Shown here: positions 7,884 to 18,701 of the stretch, piece by piece
Layout: every line of letters starts with the position of its first letter
Numbering within the stretch: position 1 is the stretch's first letter
Assembly: GCA_002909145.1 (NCBI GenBank)
Contig: PNQY01000062.1
Span: 62,001 to 126,000, forward strand
Direction: 5' to 3'
Length of the DNA stretch: 64,000 nt
Source of the DNA: Candidatus Thioglobus perditus
Lineage (GTDB): Bacteria; Pseudomonadota; Gammaproteobacteria; PS1; Pseudothioglobaceae
Program-made: the position numbers and the translations under genes
The notes under the pieces: generated by a model
The model's database searches: none
What the model was told of the DNA's origin: nothing
The model's input: the letters and a program-made list of their open reading frames with translations, nothing else

Positions 7884-10652
7884 ATGTCTGATTACAAGTC
7901 AACCCTAAATCTACCTGCCACTAAGTTTGCTATGAAGGCAAACCTTGCTAATAGAGAGGGTGGTTTTCTAAAACACTGGCAAGACGATAATCTTTACGCA
8001 CGCATTCGTGAACATAATCAAGGTAAGCCAAAGTTCATCTTGCATGATGGCCCTCCGTATGCAAATGGCGATATTCATATTGGCCATGCTGTTAATAAAG
8101 TACTAAAAGATATTATTGTCAAATCAAAATCATTATCTGGTTTTGATGCTCCGTATGTTCCTGGTTGGGATTGTCATGGCTTGCCAATTGAGCTTAATGT
8201 TGAAAAAAAGAAAGGCAAAGTTGGAGTTAAGATTGATGCCAATACTTTTAGGGCAGAGTGCAGAAAATATGCTGATGTTCAAGTTGCTAAGCAAAAACAA
8301 GATTTTCAACGCTTAGGAATACTAGGCGATTGGGATAATTCGTACCTAACTAAAGATTTTCAATATGAAGCTGATATTGTGCGCGCACTAGGCAATATTG
8401 TTGAAAATGGCCATGTGTCAAAAGGCTATAAGCCAGTGCATTGGTGTACTGATTGTGGATCGGCTTTGGCTGAAGCAGAGGTTGAATACAAAGATAAACG
8501 CTCCGAAGCTATTGATGTTAAATTCCAAGTTATTGATGATGCTATCTTTGGTGTTGATAAGTCAGTTTTTGTTGTTATTTGGACAACCACGCCATGGACA
8601 CTGCCAGCTAATGAGGCAGTTGCTCTTCATCCGGAGCTTGATTATGTTTTGGTTGATACTGGTAGTGAGTATTTGTTACTGGCGCAAGCTTTGGCAGAAA
8701 ATGCAATTAGTCGCTATGGTATAGATGCTGTTATTTCTGATAAAACCTTCTCCGGTGTTGATTTAGAAGGCTTAAAAGCAAAACATCCTTTTTATGATAA
8801 ACAAGTGCCTATTATTCTAGGTGATCATGTAACCACCGAAGCTGGCACTGGTGCAGTGCATACAGCACCTGCACATGGTCAAGAAGACTTTGCTGTTGGC
8901 AGAAAATATAATTTGCCAGTTGAGTGTCCAGTAGACGGAAGAGGTGTGTTTTTTGAAGATACTGAACTTTTAGGTGGCCAGTTTATTTTTAAGGCTAATG
9001 CTAGTGTGATTGATATTCTAGAAAAAGCCAATACTCTTGTAAAGCATGAGTCTCTAGAGCACTCATATCCACATTGTTGGAGACATAAAACGCCAGTTAT
9101 TTTTAGAGCCACTCCACAGTGGTTTGTATCTATGCAACAAAATGGACTTAGAGATGTGGTTAATTCTGAGATTCCAAAAGTTAAATGGATACCTGATTGG
9201 GGGCAAAAGCGTATTGAGCTTATGGTTGGTAATCGACCTGATTGGTGTATCTCTCGCCAAAGATTTTGGGGTGTACCAATTACTTTATTTACACATAAGC
9301 AAACTGGAGAGCTACATCCAAATACAAATGAATTGTTTGATAAGATCTCAAGCATGATTGAAGAAGGTGGAATTGAGGCTTGGTTTGAAGCTAGCATTGA
9401 AGACTTGCTTGGTGATGATGCCGATAATTATGACAAGGCTACAGACACGCTAGATGTTTGGTTTGATTCTGGAGTTAGTCATTTTGCAGTGTTAAAAGCT
9501 AGAGAAGAGTTATCTGATGTGGCAGATTTATATTTAGAAGGGTCTGATCAACATCGCGGCTGGTTTCAGTCATCAATTATTTCTTCAGTGGCTATTAATG
9601 GCAAGGCGCCTTATAAGCAAGTTCTTACACATGGGTTTACTGTTGATAAGGATGGTAAAAAAATGTCAAAATCGCTTGGCAATGTTATGAGTCCACAAAA
9701 GGTGGTGAACAATTTAGGTGCAGATATCTTGCGTATGTGGATTGCATCAACAGATTACACTGGTGAGATGACAGTGTCTGATGAGATTCTAAAGCGTTCA
9801 GCTGATTCTTACAGAAGAATTCGTAACACAATACGTTTTATGTTGGCTAATACCGCTGGATTTAATCCAAAAGAACACCAGTTGGATGGCAATGAATTGT
9901 TAGATTTAGATAAATGGATTATTACAAAAACTGCTGAAATTCAATCACAAGTAATTGAATCTTATGATAATTATAATTTCCACAATGTAATGCAATTAGT
10001 GCTTAATTTTTGCACCAATGATCTTGGCGGATTTTATCTTGATATTATTAAAGACAGACAGTACACTACTACTGAGAATTCATTAGCAAGAAGAAGTGCT
10101 CAGAGCGCACTTAATCATATTGTTGAGTCAATGGTGCGTTGGTTGTCTCCAGTGTTGTCATTTACTGCAGAAGAGATTTGGCAAAACATGCCTAGTGAAA
10201 AGAATGGCAGTGTGTTCCTTGAATCTTGGTATGAAGACCTAACAAGTGGATATGAGAATGATGCAATTGATGCGGCTCGTGTAATTAACCCGCATATTCG
10301 TAAGCAAATGGAAGGCATGCGTAGTGAAAAAATTATTGGTTCTTCGCTAGACGCAGAGGTAGATATTTATTGCAATGATGATATTTATAAGTCACTGACA
10401 AAGTTAGGTGACGAGCTTAGATTTGTATTTATTACTTCATATGCTAGAATTCACCCATTAGACGAAAAAACTGACAAGTGTATTGAGGCTGGAGATGGAG
10501 TGTTTATTGAAGTTACTAAATCTGAGTATGAGAAATGTGTGCGTTGTTGGCATCACCGCGAAGATGTTGGTAGTAATGACAAACATCCAGAATTGTGCAC
10601 TCGCTGTGTTGAAAATGTGGCTGGTGATGGTGAAAAAAGAGAGTTTGCATAA
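7884..10652 (+). CDS. ileS: Isoleucyl-tRNA synthetase
   Basis: 922-residue class I synthetase charging tRNA-Ile, with an editing domain that removes mischarged valine. The signature [13 protein letters not shown] sits near residues 57-68, a [11 protein letters not shown] editing-domain motif near 235, and KMSKS near residue 593. The C-terminal zinc-binding region has two Cys pairs, CVRCW and CTRC, near residues 880-905. It is the short, eubacterial ileS1 type. No clear ribosome binding site precedes the ATG. The last base of its TAA is the first base of aroB, so the two are coupled. Confidence 0.96.
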   Translation: MSDYKSTLNLPATKFAMKANLANREGGFLKHWQDDNLYARIREHNQGKPKFILHDGPPYANGDIHIGHAVNKVLKDIIVKSKSLSGFDAPYVPGWDCHGLPIELNVEKKKGKVGVKIDANTFRAECRKYADVQVAKQKQDFQRLGILGDWDNSYLTKDFQYEADIVRALGNIVENGHVSKGYKPVHWCTDCGSALAEAEVEYKDKRSEAIDVKFQVIDDAIFGVDKSVFVVIWTTTPWTLPANEAVALHPELDYVLVDTGSEYLLLAQALAENAISRYGIDAVISDKTFSGVDLEGLKAKHPFYDKQVPIILGDHVTTEAGTGAVHTAPAHGQEDFAVGRKYNLPVECPVDGRGVFFEDTELLGGQFIFKANASVIDILEKANTLVKHESLEHSYPHCWRHKTPVIFRATPQWFVSMQQNGLRDVVNSEIPKVKWIPDWGQKRIELMVGNRPDWCISRQRFWGVPITLFTHKQTGELHPNTNELFDKISSMIEEGGIEAWFEASIEDLLGDDADNYDKATDTLDVWFDSGVSHFAVLKAREELSDVADLYLEGSDQHRGWFQSSIISSVAINGKAPYKQVLTHGFTVDKDGKKMSKSLGNVMSPQKVVNNLGADILRMWIASTDYTGEMTVSDEILKRSADSYRRIRNTIRFMLANTAGFNPKEHQLDGNELLDLDKWIITKTAEIQSQVIESYDNYNFHNVMQLVLNFCTNDLGGFYLDIIKDRQYTTTENSLARRSAQSALNHIVESMVRWLSPVLSFTAEEIWQNMPSEKNGSVFLESWYEDLTSGYENDAIDAARVINPHIRKQMEGMRSEKIIGSSLDAEVDIYCNDDIYKSLTKLGDELRFVFITSYARIHPLDEKTDKCIEAGDGVFIEVTKSEYEKCVRCWHHREDVGSNDKHPELCTRCVENVAGDGEKREFA

Positions 10653-11737
10653 TGCGACAACTTAATCTTGATTTAGATGAAAAATCTTACCCGATTTATA
10701 TTGGTCAGGATTTATTATCAAATTCAGAATTACTAACAAAACATATTGCTGGTAAGCAGGTTATGATTGTAACCAATACTACTGTTGCGCCACTTTATTT
10801 GGATAAGGTTAAAGCTTTACTAGAAGGTTATAAAATCTCTGAAGTCATTCTTCCAGATGGAGAGCAGTACAAGACCTTAGACACAGTTAATACTATCTTT
10901 AGTGCATTGTTAGAGGTAAGATTCGATCGTTCTTGTACTTTAATTGCACTTGGTGGCGGTGTTGTAGGTGACATGACAGGTTTTGCCGCAGCAAGTTATC
11001 AACGCGGGGTGAATTTTATACAAATACCCACCACACTTCTATCGCAGGTTGATTCATCTGTTGGTGGTAAGACTGGAGTTAATCACGAGTTAGGTAAGAA
11101 TATGATTGGTGCATTCTATCAGCCAAAGTGTGTAGTGATCGACATGGATACACTCGATACTTTAGATGATAGACAGTATTCAGCAGGTATGGCTGAAGTT
11201 ATTAAATATGGCTTACTAGGAAATATAGAGTTTTTAGAGTTCTTAGAAAATAATATCGATGGTTTGATGGCTAGAGATAAGTTGTTAATGATTGAAGCGG
11301 TATACCAATCATGCTTAGATAAGGCTAATATTGTTGCTCAGGATGAGCTAGAAGCAGGAAAAAGAGCTTTGTTAAATCTTGGTCATACATTTGGTCATGC
11401 AATTGAAAATATTCTGGGTTATGGTGTGTACCTACATGGCGAGGCTATTGCTGTAGGTATGCTTATGGCTGCAAGGTTGTCTCAGTCGGAAGGTTTTTTA
11501 AGTGCAGATGATATTAACAGAGTTAGGGGTTTATTAGAGAATGCTAATTTACCAAGTACGATTTATGGTAAAATTACGCCTTCTGATTTCATGAAGTCTA
11601 TGTCTGTTGATAAAAAAGTTATTGATGGTAATATTCGTTTAGTATTGTTAAGGAAATTAGGTGATGCATTTATTTGTAACAATTATCAAGACATCCTGTT
11701 GGACCAGGTGATTGGTGAGTTTTGCTTAACAACTTAA
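10652..11737 (+). CDS. aroB: 3-dehydroquinate synthase
   Basis: 361 residues; second step of the shikimate pathway, converting DAHP to 3-dehydroquinate with NAD+ and a divalent metal. Visible are the NAD-binding GGGVVGDMTGFAA, the IPTTLLSQVDSSVGGKTGVN segment, and the metal-ligand histidines in LGHTFGHAIE and LHGEA. Length is typical. Shares one base with the ileS stop codon. Other aromatic pathway genes are not in the window. Confidence 0.95.
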   Translation: MRQLNLDLDEKSYPIYIGQDLLSNSELLTKHIAGKQVMIVTNTTVAPLYLDKVKALLEGYKISEVILPDGEQYKTLDTVNTIFSALLEVRFDRSCTLIALGGGVVGDMTGFAAASYQRGVNFIQIPTTLLSQVDSSVGGKTGVNHELGKNMIGAFYQPKCVVIDMDTLDTLDDRQYSAGMAEVIKYGLLGNIEFLEFLENNIDGLMARDKLLMIEAVYQSCLDKANIVAQDELEAGKRALLNLGHTFGHAIENILGYGVYLHGEAIAVGMLMAARLSQSEGFLSADDINRVRGLLENANLPSTIYGKITPSDFMKSMSVDKKVIDGNIRLVLLRKLGDAFICNNYQDILLDQVIGEFCLTT

Positions 11738-11755
11738 TAAACACAAGGTAATATT

Positions 11756-12331
11756 ATGACATTTAAAGAACAAAAATCAGCTATAGATCATAAAACTGAA
11801 GTTCCTACGATAGAATGTTTGGAGAGCTTAGTTACAAAAATGGAAGAGCAAACCAGTTCTAAATTTGAGCGTTTGTTCCTGCCTGCTCTTGCAGTATTTA
11901 GTGCTATTATTATTGGATTTTTTGTGGTTATTTACTCAATTACTCAAGATATGACGCGTTTAGCAAACTCTATGGACCCGAATATGGGCGGCAATATGAG
12001 TTCTATGGTTGTAAGTATTGATAAGCTTTCTAAAAATGTTACACAAATGACAAGTTCGGTTGCACATATGCAAAAGAACTTTAATGAAGTTAATAACAAT
12101 ATGGTAATTGTTGCTGGAAAGCTAGATAATTTAGATAATATTTCTGCTGATTTAACTCATGTTAGTGCCAAAATGGATGCCTTAGAGCCTATGCTTATTA
12201 ACATGGAAGAAATGAACAAGAATATGACAACTATGCAGGATTCAATGCAATGGATGCAGCGCGATCTAACAATACTACGCTCTTCATTTGCAAAACCTCT
12301 TAGCGTTTTTAACAAAATGCCAATGCCGTAA
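11756..12331 (+). CDS. Unknown membrane-anchored, methionine-rich coiled-coil protein
   Basis: 191 residues, not assigned to a named family. A short cytoplasmic N-terminus with a coiled-coil stretch is followed by one transmembrane helix (about 42-64, LPALAVFSAIIIGFFVVIYS) and then about 125 residues of predicted helical coiled coil with methionine at many heptad-like positions (20 Met in total). Hydrophobic spacing suggests an oligomeric rod outside or inside the membrane. No cysteine beyond one at the N-terminus and no enzyme motif. It lies 18 bases after aroB and 5 before gatC, so it is embedded in an operon-like run. Homologues with a vague hypothetical label are known in sulfur-oxidising gammaproteobacteria, as I recall. 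Confidence 0.75.
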   Translation: MTFKEQKSAIDHKTEVPTIECLESLVTKMEEQTSSKFERLFLPALAVFSAIIIGFFVVIYSITQDMTRLANSMDPNMGGNMSSMVVSIDKLSKNVTQMTSSVAHMQKNFNEVNNNMVIVAGKLDNLDNISADLTHVSAKMDALEPMLINMEEMNKNMTTMQDSMQWMQRDLTILRSSFAKPLSVFNKMPMP

Positions 12332-12336
12332 TTAAT

Positions 12337-12624
12337 ATGTCATTAACCCAGGATCAGGTTGGTCAAATTGCATATTTAGCGCGCTTATCTTTAAGCGACG
12401 AACAACTTGAAAGCAATACAAAAGATTTAAATTCAATTCTTGGTCTAGCAGAGCAATTAGCAGATATTGATACTGACGATATCGAGCCAATGGCTCATCC
12501 ACTACATATGTCTCAACGTCTTAGAGAGGATGTTGTTAACGAGCAAGACCAATCTGAATTGTTTCAAACAATAGCTCCTAAGATTGGAAATAAACATTAT
12601 TTAGTACCAACTGTAATCGAATAA
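12337..12624 (+). CDS. gatC: Asp/Glu-tRNA amidotransferase subunit C
   Basis: 95 residues. The small subunit that holds GatA and GatB together in the GatCAB complex, which converts misacylated Glu-tRNA(Gln) or Asp-tRNA(Asn) to the amide form. Recognised by the N-terminal [14 protein letters not shown] pattern, the central [11 protein letters not shown] helix and the DIEPMAHPL segment. First gene of a tight gatC-gatA-gatB set (7- and 1-base gaps). Its presence implies at least one of asparagine or glutamine tRNA charging is indirect. Confidence 0.95.
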   Translation: MSLTQDQVGQIAYLARLSLSDEQLESNTKDLNSILGLAEQLADIDTDDIEPMAHPLHMSQRLREDVVNEQDQSELFQTIAPKIGNKHYLVPTVIE

Positions 12625-12631
12625 ATTCATA

Positions 12632-14074
12632 ATGCATAAAAAAACTATTGTCGAATTAGCGCAAGGGCTTAAGGATAGAGAGTTTTCATCAGTTGAGCTA
12701 ACTAAATATTATCTTGATCGTATTAACAAATCAGATCTTAATGCTTTTATTACTGTAACTGATGATTTAGCTATGATCCAAGCACAAGCTGCAGACGATA
12801 AAATTGCAGCAGGCGATAGTGGTATTCTTACAGGCATCCCTTATGCGCATAAAGATATTTTTTGTACCAAAGGTGTGAAGACCTCTGCAGGCTCAAAAAT
12901 GCTTGATAATTTTGTCTCACCTTATGATGCAACTGTTAGTCACAAGCTAAACTCTGAAGACTTAGTTATGCTTGGTAAAGCTAATATGGATGAATTCGCT
13001 ATGGGCTCTAGCAATGAAAATTCATACTATGGAGAGGTTAAAAATCCGTGGAATAAAACCAAAATACCAGGCGGTTCATCTGGTGGATCAGCAGCCAGCG
13101 TTGCTGCTGGATTAAGTGTTTTTGCCACAGGAACCGATACTGGTGGTTCTATTCGTCAACCATCTAGCTTGTGTGGAATTACTGGACTTAAACCCACTTA
13201 TGGGCGTATTTCTAGATACGGCATGATTGCTTATGCATCTAGTCTTGATCAGGCCGGACCAATGACAAAAACAGCGCAGGATTCAGCGATTGTTTTAAAT
13301 GCAATGGCTGGTTTTGATGAAAAAGATTCAACTAGTGCACAAGTTGATGTGCCAGATTACACGGCTAATCTGAATAACTCAATTGAAGGTTTGACTATTG
13401 GTCTGCCGAAAGAGTTCTTCTCAGAAGGTCTGGATGATGTTGTTGCTAGTAGTGTTATGGCAGCTGTTAAAGAATTTGAAAAAATGGGTGCAACTGTTAA
13501 AGAAGTGTCTTTACCTAATTCAGCTTATGCAATTCCAACTTATTATATTGTTGCTCCTTGTGAGTGCTCATCAAACCTTTCAAGGTTAGATGGTGTTAGG
13601 TATGGATATCGCTGTGAAGACCCTAAAGACTTAGAGGATTTATACTTGCGTTCACGTAGCGAGGCTTTTGGTGATGAAGTTAAGCGTCGTATCATGATTG
13701 GAGCTTATGCTCTTTCTGCTGGATACTATGATGCTTATTACTTAAAAGCACAAAAAACTAGACATTTGATTAGTGATGATTTTAAAAAGGCATTTACAGA
13801 AGTGGATGTTATTATGGGTCCGGTATCGCCAACTACAGCCTTTGACCTGGGTTCAGTGAAAGATCCGGTATCAATGTATTTAGCTGACATTTACACGCTT
13901 TCTGCTAATTTGGCAGGCTTGCCTGGTATGAGCATCCCAGCTGGATTTGCACAAAACTTACCGGTAGGATTGCAGCTTATTGGTGATTATTGGTCAGAAT
14001 CCAAACTACTTAATATTGCACATCAGTTCCAGTTACAAACTGATTGGCATACTAAAGAGCCACAGGAGAATTAG
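12632..14074 (+). CDS. gatA: Asp/Glu-tRNA amidotransferase subunit A
   Basis: 480 residues; the amidase subunit that releases ammonia from glutamine or asparagine. The Ser-cisSer-Lys triad of amidase-signature enzymes can be placed: Lys in AHKDIF (about residue 74), the glycine-serine loop GGSSGGSAA (about 148-156) and the second serine in [10 protein letters not shown] (about 172). Length is normal. It sits between gatC and gatB, with its stop one base before the gatB ATG. Confidence 0.97.
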   Translation: MHKKTIVELAQGLKDREFSSVELTKYYLDRINKSDLNAFITVTDDLAMIQAQAADDKIAAGDSGILTGIPYAHKDIFCTKGVKTSAGSKMLDNFVSPYDATVSHKLNSEDLVMLGKANMDEFAMGSSNENSYYGEVKNPWNKTKIPGGSSGGSAASVAAGLSVFATGTDTGGSIRQPSSLCGITGLKPTYGRISRYGMIAYASSLDQAGPMTKTAQDSAIVLNAMAGFDEKDSTSAQVDVPDYTANLNNSIEGLTIGLPKEFFSEGLDDVVASSVMAAVKEFEKMGATVKEVSLPNSAYAIPTYYIVAPCECSSNLSRLDGVRYGYRCEDPKDLEDLYLRSRSEAFGDEVKRRIMIGAYALSAGYYDAYYLKAQKTRHLISDDFKKAFTEVDVIMGPVSPTTAFDLGSVKDPVSMYLADIYTLSANLAGLPGMSIPAGFAQNLPVGLQLIGDYWSESKLLNIAHQFQLQTDWHTKEPQEN

Positions 14075-14075
14075 T

Positions 14076-15506
14076 ATGCAGTGGGAAACAGTTATTGGAC
14101 TAGAAATCCATGCACAACTTAGTACTAAATCTAAGATTTTCTCAGCGGCATCTACAAAATTTGGACAAGAGCCAAATTCACAAGCATGCGCGGTAGATCT
14201 TGGTTTGCCAGGAGTTCTTCCAGTTCTGAATAAGGAAGCGGTTGATAAGGCAATTAGATTTGGATTGGCAGTTAATGCGCATATTAATCAGCGCAATGTA
14301 TTTGATAGGAAAAATTATTTCTACCCTGATCTACCAAAAGGATATCAAATTTCACAACTTGATTGGCCAATAGTTGGAGAAGGTGAAATTGAGATTAGTA
14401 TTGGGGATGAAACCAAAATAATCGGCGTTACTCGTGCGCATCTAGAGGAGGATGCGGGTAAGTCAGTACATGATATGTTTGATGACTATAGCGCTATTGA
14501 TCTTAATCGTGCTGGTACTCCACTATTAGAAATTGTATCTGAGCCAGATATGCGTAGTGCCAAAGAGGCGGTTGCATATGCTAAAAAAATTCATGCTTTG
14601 GTGCAATATATTGGTATTTGTGATGGCAATATGCAGGAAGGGTCGTTTCGTTGTGATGCTAATGTTTCTATCCGTCCAATGGGGCAAGAGAAGCTTGGTA
14701 CTCGTGCAGAATTAAAAAATATTAATTCATTTAAATTTTTAGAAAAAGCCATTAATTTAGAGGTTGAACGTCAGCAAGACATTATCGAGGATGGGGGCGA
14801 GGTTGTACAAGAAACACGCCTGTACGATGCAGTAAAGAATGAGACTCGCTCTATGCGCTCAAAAGAAGAGGCAAATGATTATCGTTATTTTCCAGATCCA
14901 GATCTTTTACCGGTTGAGATTTCAGATGAAATGCTAGAAAATATTAAATCTGAATTACCAGAGCTTCCGCAAGAGAAAAAAGCCAGATTTATAAATGATT
15001 TAGGCTTAAATGATTATGATGCTGATGTGCTTACTTCACAAAAATCTTTAGCTGATTATTTTGAAATCATGCTAGAAGGCAATACATCAAACGCAAAACT
15101 TTGCGCAAACTGGGTTATGGGTGAGCTTTCTGCATCACTTAATAAAAATCAAATTGAAATTGATAATTCTCCAGTATCAGCGCAAGATTTATCTCTACTT
15201 ATTACCCGTATTGGTGATGATACTATTTCTGGAAAAATTGCCAAAGATGTTTTTAAGGCTATATGGGATGGTGAGGGCAGTGCAGATGAAATTATCGATG
15301 CTAAAGGTCTAAAGCAAATGACCGACACTGGGGCAATTGAGGCAATTGTTGATGAAATTATTGCTAATAATGCACCTCAAGTAGAGCAGTTTAAGTCTGG
15401 TAATGAAAAGATATTAGGATTCTTTGTTGGTCAGGCTATGAAGGCCACCCAAGGCAAGGCAAACCCTAAACTACTTAATGAATTGTTAAGATCTAAGTTG
15501 TCTTAA
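14076..15506 (+). CDS. gatB: Asp/Glu-tRNA amidotransferase subunit B
   Basis: 476 residues; the kinase/transamidase subunit that activates the misacylated tRNA and receives ammonia from GatA. The start [15 protein letters not shown] is the family's typical N-terminus, which fixes ATG 14076; the frame is open further back inside gatA, but that part is not conserved. [21 protein letters not shown] and the C-terminal YqeY-like helical tail are present. It ends 17 bases from the convergent M50 protease gene. Confidence 0.97.
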   Translation: MQWETVIGLEIHAQLSTKSKIFSAASTKFGQEPNSQACAVDLGLPGVLPVLNKEAVDKAIRFGLAVNAHINQRNVFDRKNYFYPDLPKGYQISQLDWPIVGEGEIEISIGDETKIIGVTRAHLEEDAGKSVHDMFDDYSAIDLNRAGTPLLEIVSEPDMRSAKEAVAYAKKIHALVQYIGICDGNMQEGSFRCDANVSIRPMGQEKLGTRAELKNINSFKFLEKAINLEVERQQDIIEDGGEVVQETRLYDAVKNETRSMRSKEEANDYRYFPDPDLLPVEISDEMLENIKSELPELPQEKKARFINDLGLNDYDADVLTSQKSLADYFEIMLEGNTSNAKLCANWVMGELSASLNKNQIEIDNSPVSAQDLSLLITRIGDDTISGKIAKDVFKAIWDGEGSADEIIDAKGLKQMTDTGAIEAIVDEIIANNAPQVEQFKSGNEKILGFFVGQAMKATQGKANPKLLNELLRSKLS

Positions 15507-15523
15507 ATTTATTCAAAGATTCT

Positions 15524-16159
15524 CTATACAAGTCCAACTCCAACAATAGCAAATAAAAATTGCTGAATAATTTTAACAATTGGCAAAATGACATTTTGAA
15601 ATATTCCAAGGAATAACAACCCCAATAATATATACAATCCATATGGCTCTAATTGATCGTACTGGTAGGACAATCTTCCTGGTAATAGTGAGCTAACAAT
15701 ACGACCACCATCAAGCGGTGGTAATGGCAATAAATTAAGTACAGCCAATAGTAAGTTAATCTGAATACCAACTTGTGCCATATCGGCTAAAAATTGCGAC
15801 CCAAGGTTGATAGCAATTAAAATCAACCCTAACCATAATATAGTCATTACAAAATTACTTGCTGGTCCAGCAATAGCAACCCAAAACATATCCTTTTTTG
15901 GCGATCTCAGAGCGTTAAAGTTAACAGGTACTGGCTTGGCCCAGCCAAATATAAATCCAGATGTAAAGTATAAAAATGCTGGCACAAGTATAGTGCCAAC
16001 TGGATCTATGTGTTTGATAGGGTTGAGTGTTAGTCTCCCCATCATTTTTGCACTATGATCTCCTAAAATAGATGCCACCCATCCATGTGCAGTTTCGTGT
16101 ACAGTTATAGCAAATAGTACAGGAATAGCGTAAATTAAAATAGTTTGAATATCACTCAT
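15524..16159 (-). CDS. Site-2 protease family protein (M50)
   Basis: 211-residue membrane metallopeptidase of the small stand-alone M50B type. The zinc motif HETAH is at residues 21-25, and the second metal motif is NLLPLPPLDGGRI near residue 145, where the Asp of LDGG is a ligand. Four to five hydrophobic helices; no PDZ domain, unlike RseP. The substrate is unknown. It is transcribed away from proS with only 47 bases between starts and converges on gatB. Confidence 0.88.
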   Translation of the reverse strand: MSDIQTILIYAIPVLFAITVHETAHGWVASILGDHSAKMMGRLTLNPIKHIDPVGTILVPAFLYFTSGFIFGWAKPVPVNFNALRSPKKDMFWVAIAGPASNFVMTILWLGLILIAINLGSQFLADMAQVGIQINLLLAVLNLLPLPPLDGGRIVSSLLPGRLSYQYDQLEPYGLYILLGLLFLGIFQNVILPIVKIIQQFLFAIVGVGLV

Positions 16160-16206
16160 AGGTAAAATTAGAAAATTATTATATTTTTTCGTTTATTTTA
16201 TACCCA

Positions 16207-17889
16207 ATGAAAACCACTAATCTTTTAATCCCTACACAAAAAGAAGCGCCAAATGATGCGCAAATTATCTCACATCAGTTGATGATACGATCTGGGCTTA
16301 TTTCTAAACTAGCGTCTGGCCTGTATTCATACTTGCCTATGGGGGTAAGGGTTTTGCAAAAAGTTGAGAATATTATTCGCCAAGAGATGAATAATTCTGG
16401 AGCACAAGAGGTATTAATGCCAGTTGCTCAGCCAGCTGAATTGTGGCAAGAGTCTGGGCGTTGGGATCAGTATGGTCCAGAACTATTGCGTTTTAATGAT
16501 AGACATAATCGTGAATTTTGTCTTGGCCCAACACATGAAGAGGTTATTACTAATTTAGCATCTCAATATTTGCGTAGCTACAAGCAATTACCAATGAATT
16601 TTTATCAAATTCAGACTAAATTTAGAGATGAGATTCGTCCACGTTTTGGTGTGATGCGCTCACGTGAGTTTATTATGAAAGATGCGTACTCATTTCATCT
16701 TAATCAAGACTCCTTGCAACAAACCTATGACATTATGCATAAGACTTACTGTAATATTTTTGATCGTCTGGGTCTTGAATATCGCTCAGTACTGGCTGAC
16801 TCTGGATCAATTGGTGGTGACAGGTCACATGAGTTTCACGTACTAGCAGATAGTGGCGAGGATGCAATTTGTTTTTCAGATGAGTCTGATTATGCCGCAA
16901 ATATAGAAAAAGTAGCTTTTTCTAAGCAAGATAATAACTGTCAAGCTAAGTCAACCGAAGAGCAGGTTTTAACAAAGAAGAAAACCAGTATTGAAGATGT
17001 AGCTGAGTTTTTAAATGTCGATAAGTCACAGTGTGTTAAAACTCTAATAATTAAAATTGGTGATAACTTTAAAGCTCTAGCGTTGCGCGGTGATCATGAT
17101 CTAAATGAGATAAAAGTAAACAATCTATTTGGTGATTTTGAATTTGCCAGTGATGATGAGATTAAATCATTAGAACTTAAAAAAGGCTTTATTGGTATTA
17201 AAGGTTTAGGTATTGATCTTGTTGTTGATTATTCTGCAAGTGTTATGTGTGATTTTGTTTGTGGTGCTAATGAATGGGACCATCACTTAACAGGTGCAAA
17301 CTGGCAAGATATTGAGTTTACTGAGGCTGATATTCGTAATGCAGTAGAAGGTGACAAATCTCCTGATGGCAAGGGTAGATTGGTAATTAAGCGCGGTATT
17401 GAGGTTGGGCATATTTTTCAATTGGGAACTAAATATTCTGAGGCGATGAAGGCTAATGTTATTGGTGAATCTGGCAAGGCTGTAACTACCACAATGGGAT
17501 GTTATGGTATTGGGGTTACTCGAGTTATTGCTGCTTCTATTGAGCAAAATTATGATGATAGGGGTATTATTTTTCCTGAGGCTATAGCTCCGTTCCAAAT
17601 AGTTATTGTGCCTATTAATTACAACAAGTCCACCAGAGTTAAGGGTCTAGCTGATGATTTATATCAACAGTTTTTAGACAGTGGTATAGAGGTATTGCTA
17701 GATGATCGTAAAGAGCGTGCAGGAATTATGTTTGCTGATTCTGAACTGCTTGGTATCCCGCATCGCATGGTAATAAGTGATACTCACGCAGACAATGGTA
17801 ATGTAGAATACAAAGCTAGAAATAATGCAGAAAAAATAGATGTTAAGTTCGATGATGCATTAGCGTTTATACAGTCTAAGCTAATATAG
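16207..17889 (+). CDS. proS: Prolyl-tRNA synthetase
   Basis: 560-residue class II synthetase of the bacterial type. Motif 2 ([17 protein letters not shown]) and motif 3 ([13 protein letters not shown]) are clear, and between them lies the inserted editing domain (about 225-390) that removes mischarged alanine, followed by an anticodon-binding domain starting near [10 protein letters not shown]. Length is typical (E. coli 572). Shares one base with the GTG start of psd. Confidence 0.96.
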   Translation: MKTTNLLIPTQKEAPNDAQIISHQLMIRSGLISKLASGLYSYLPMGVRVLQKVENIIRQEMNNSGAQEVLMPVAQPAELWQESGRWDQYGPELLRFNDRHNREFCLGPTHEEVITNLASQYLRSYKQLPMNFYQIQTKFRDEIRPRFGVMRSREFIMKDAYSFHLNQDSLQQTYDIMHKTYCNIFDRLGLEYRSVLADSGSIGGDRSHEFHVLADSGEDAICFSDESDYAANIEKVAFSKQDNNCQAKSTEEQVLTKKKTSIEDVAEFLNVDKSQCVKTLIIKIGDNFKALALRGDHDLNEIKVNNLFGDFEFASDDEIKSLELKKGFIGIKGLGIDLVVDYSASVMCDFVCGANEWDHHLTGANWQDIEFTEADIRNAVEGDKSPDGKGRLVIKRGIEVGHIFQLGTKYSEAMKANVIGESGKAVTTTMGCYGIGVTRVIAASIEQNYDDRGIIFPEAIAPFQIVIVPINYNKSTRVKGLADDLYQQFLDSGIEVLLDDRKERAGIMFADSELLGIPHRMVISDTHADNGNVEYKARNNAEKIDVKFDDALAFIQSKLI

Positions 17890-18701
17890 TGATATTCCTA
17901 CAATACATAATTCCTCAGCATCTACTCTCAAAGTTGATGTTTCGTTTTGCACGTATTGAAAATACCTTCCTAAAAAACACTTTTACTCGCTGGTTTGTTA
18001 AGTCATATAAAGTAGATTTAAGCCAAGCCGTACGTGAAAGGGTTGAAGACTATAAGCACTTTAATGACTTTTTTACTCGTGCATTAAAGTCTGGAGAAAG
18101 GGTTATAGGTGATAGTAGTATTATCTGTCCAGTAGATGGCGCAGTATCGCAAGTTGGATTAATAGATAACACACAGATACTACAGGCTAAAGGTCGCAGT
18201 TATAGTGTAGATGCAATACTTGGTAATGACTTTAGAGCCAGCAGCTTTACAGATGGTTTTTTTACTACTATTTATCTATCTCCCAGGGATTATCATCGTA
18301 TTCATATGCCTTATGATGGCAAGCTGATATCAATGAGTTATATTCCTGGAGATCTATTCTCGGTGAATAAAAAAACCGCACAAAATGTAGATAATTTATT
18401 TGCTAGAAATGAGAGGGTGGTTTGCTATTTTGAAACTGAGTTTGGCCTGTGCGCTTTTATACTTGTTGGCGCCATATTTGTAGGATCTATGCAGACTGTG
18501 TGGCATGGTCAAATAAACCCTCCTTATAAAAAACAAGTGCAAAATTTTGAGTATACAAGTCAAAATATAAACCTTAAAAAAGGTGATGAGCTAGGTAGGT
18601 TCAATATGGGCTCAACTATTGTTATGTTAATGCCAGATCAACAAAATAAGTTTAATTTGTCTGTAGATGAGAAAGTAAGAATGGGGCAGGATTTAGTCTA
18701 G
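17889..18701 (+). CDS. psd: Phosphatidylserine decarboxylase proenzyme
   Basis: 270 residues; makes phosphatidylethanolamine at the inner membrane. The pyruvoyl group forms by self-cleavage at the Gly-Ser of FNMGSTIVML (about residues 240-243), leaving a short alpha chain. PVDGAVSQVG and YLSPRDYHRIHMP are also typical. The start is GTG at 17889, which overlaps the proS stop by one base; no better ATG fits the conserved N-terminus. Its last nine bases overlap the convergent corC-like gene. Confidence 0.93.
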   Translation: MIFLQYIIPQHLLSKLMFRFARIENTFLKNTFTRWFVKSYKVDLSQAVRERVEDYKHFNDFFTRALKSGERVIGDSSIICPVDGAVSQVGLIDNTQILQAKGRSYSVDAILGNDFRASSFTDGFFTTIYLSPRDYHRIHMPYDGKLISMSYIPGDLFSVNKKTAQNVDNLFARNERVVCYFETEFGLCAFILVGAIFVGSMQTVWHGQINPPYKKQVQNFEYTSQNINLKKGDELGRFNMGSTIVMLMPDQQNKFNLSVDEKVRMGQDLV

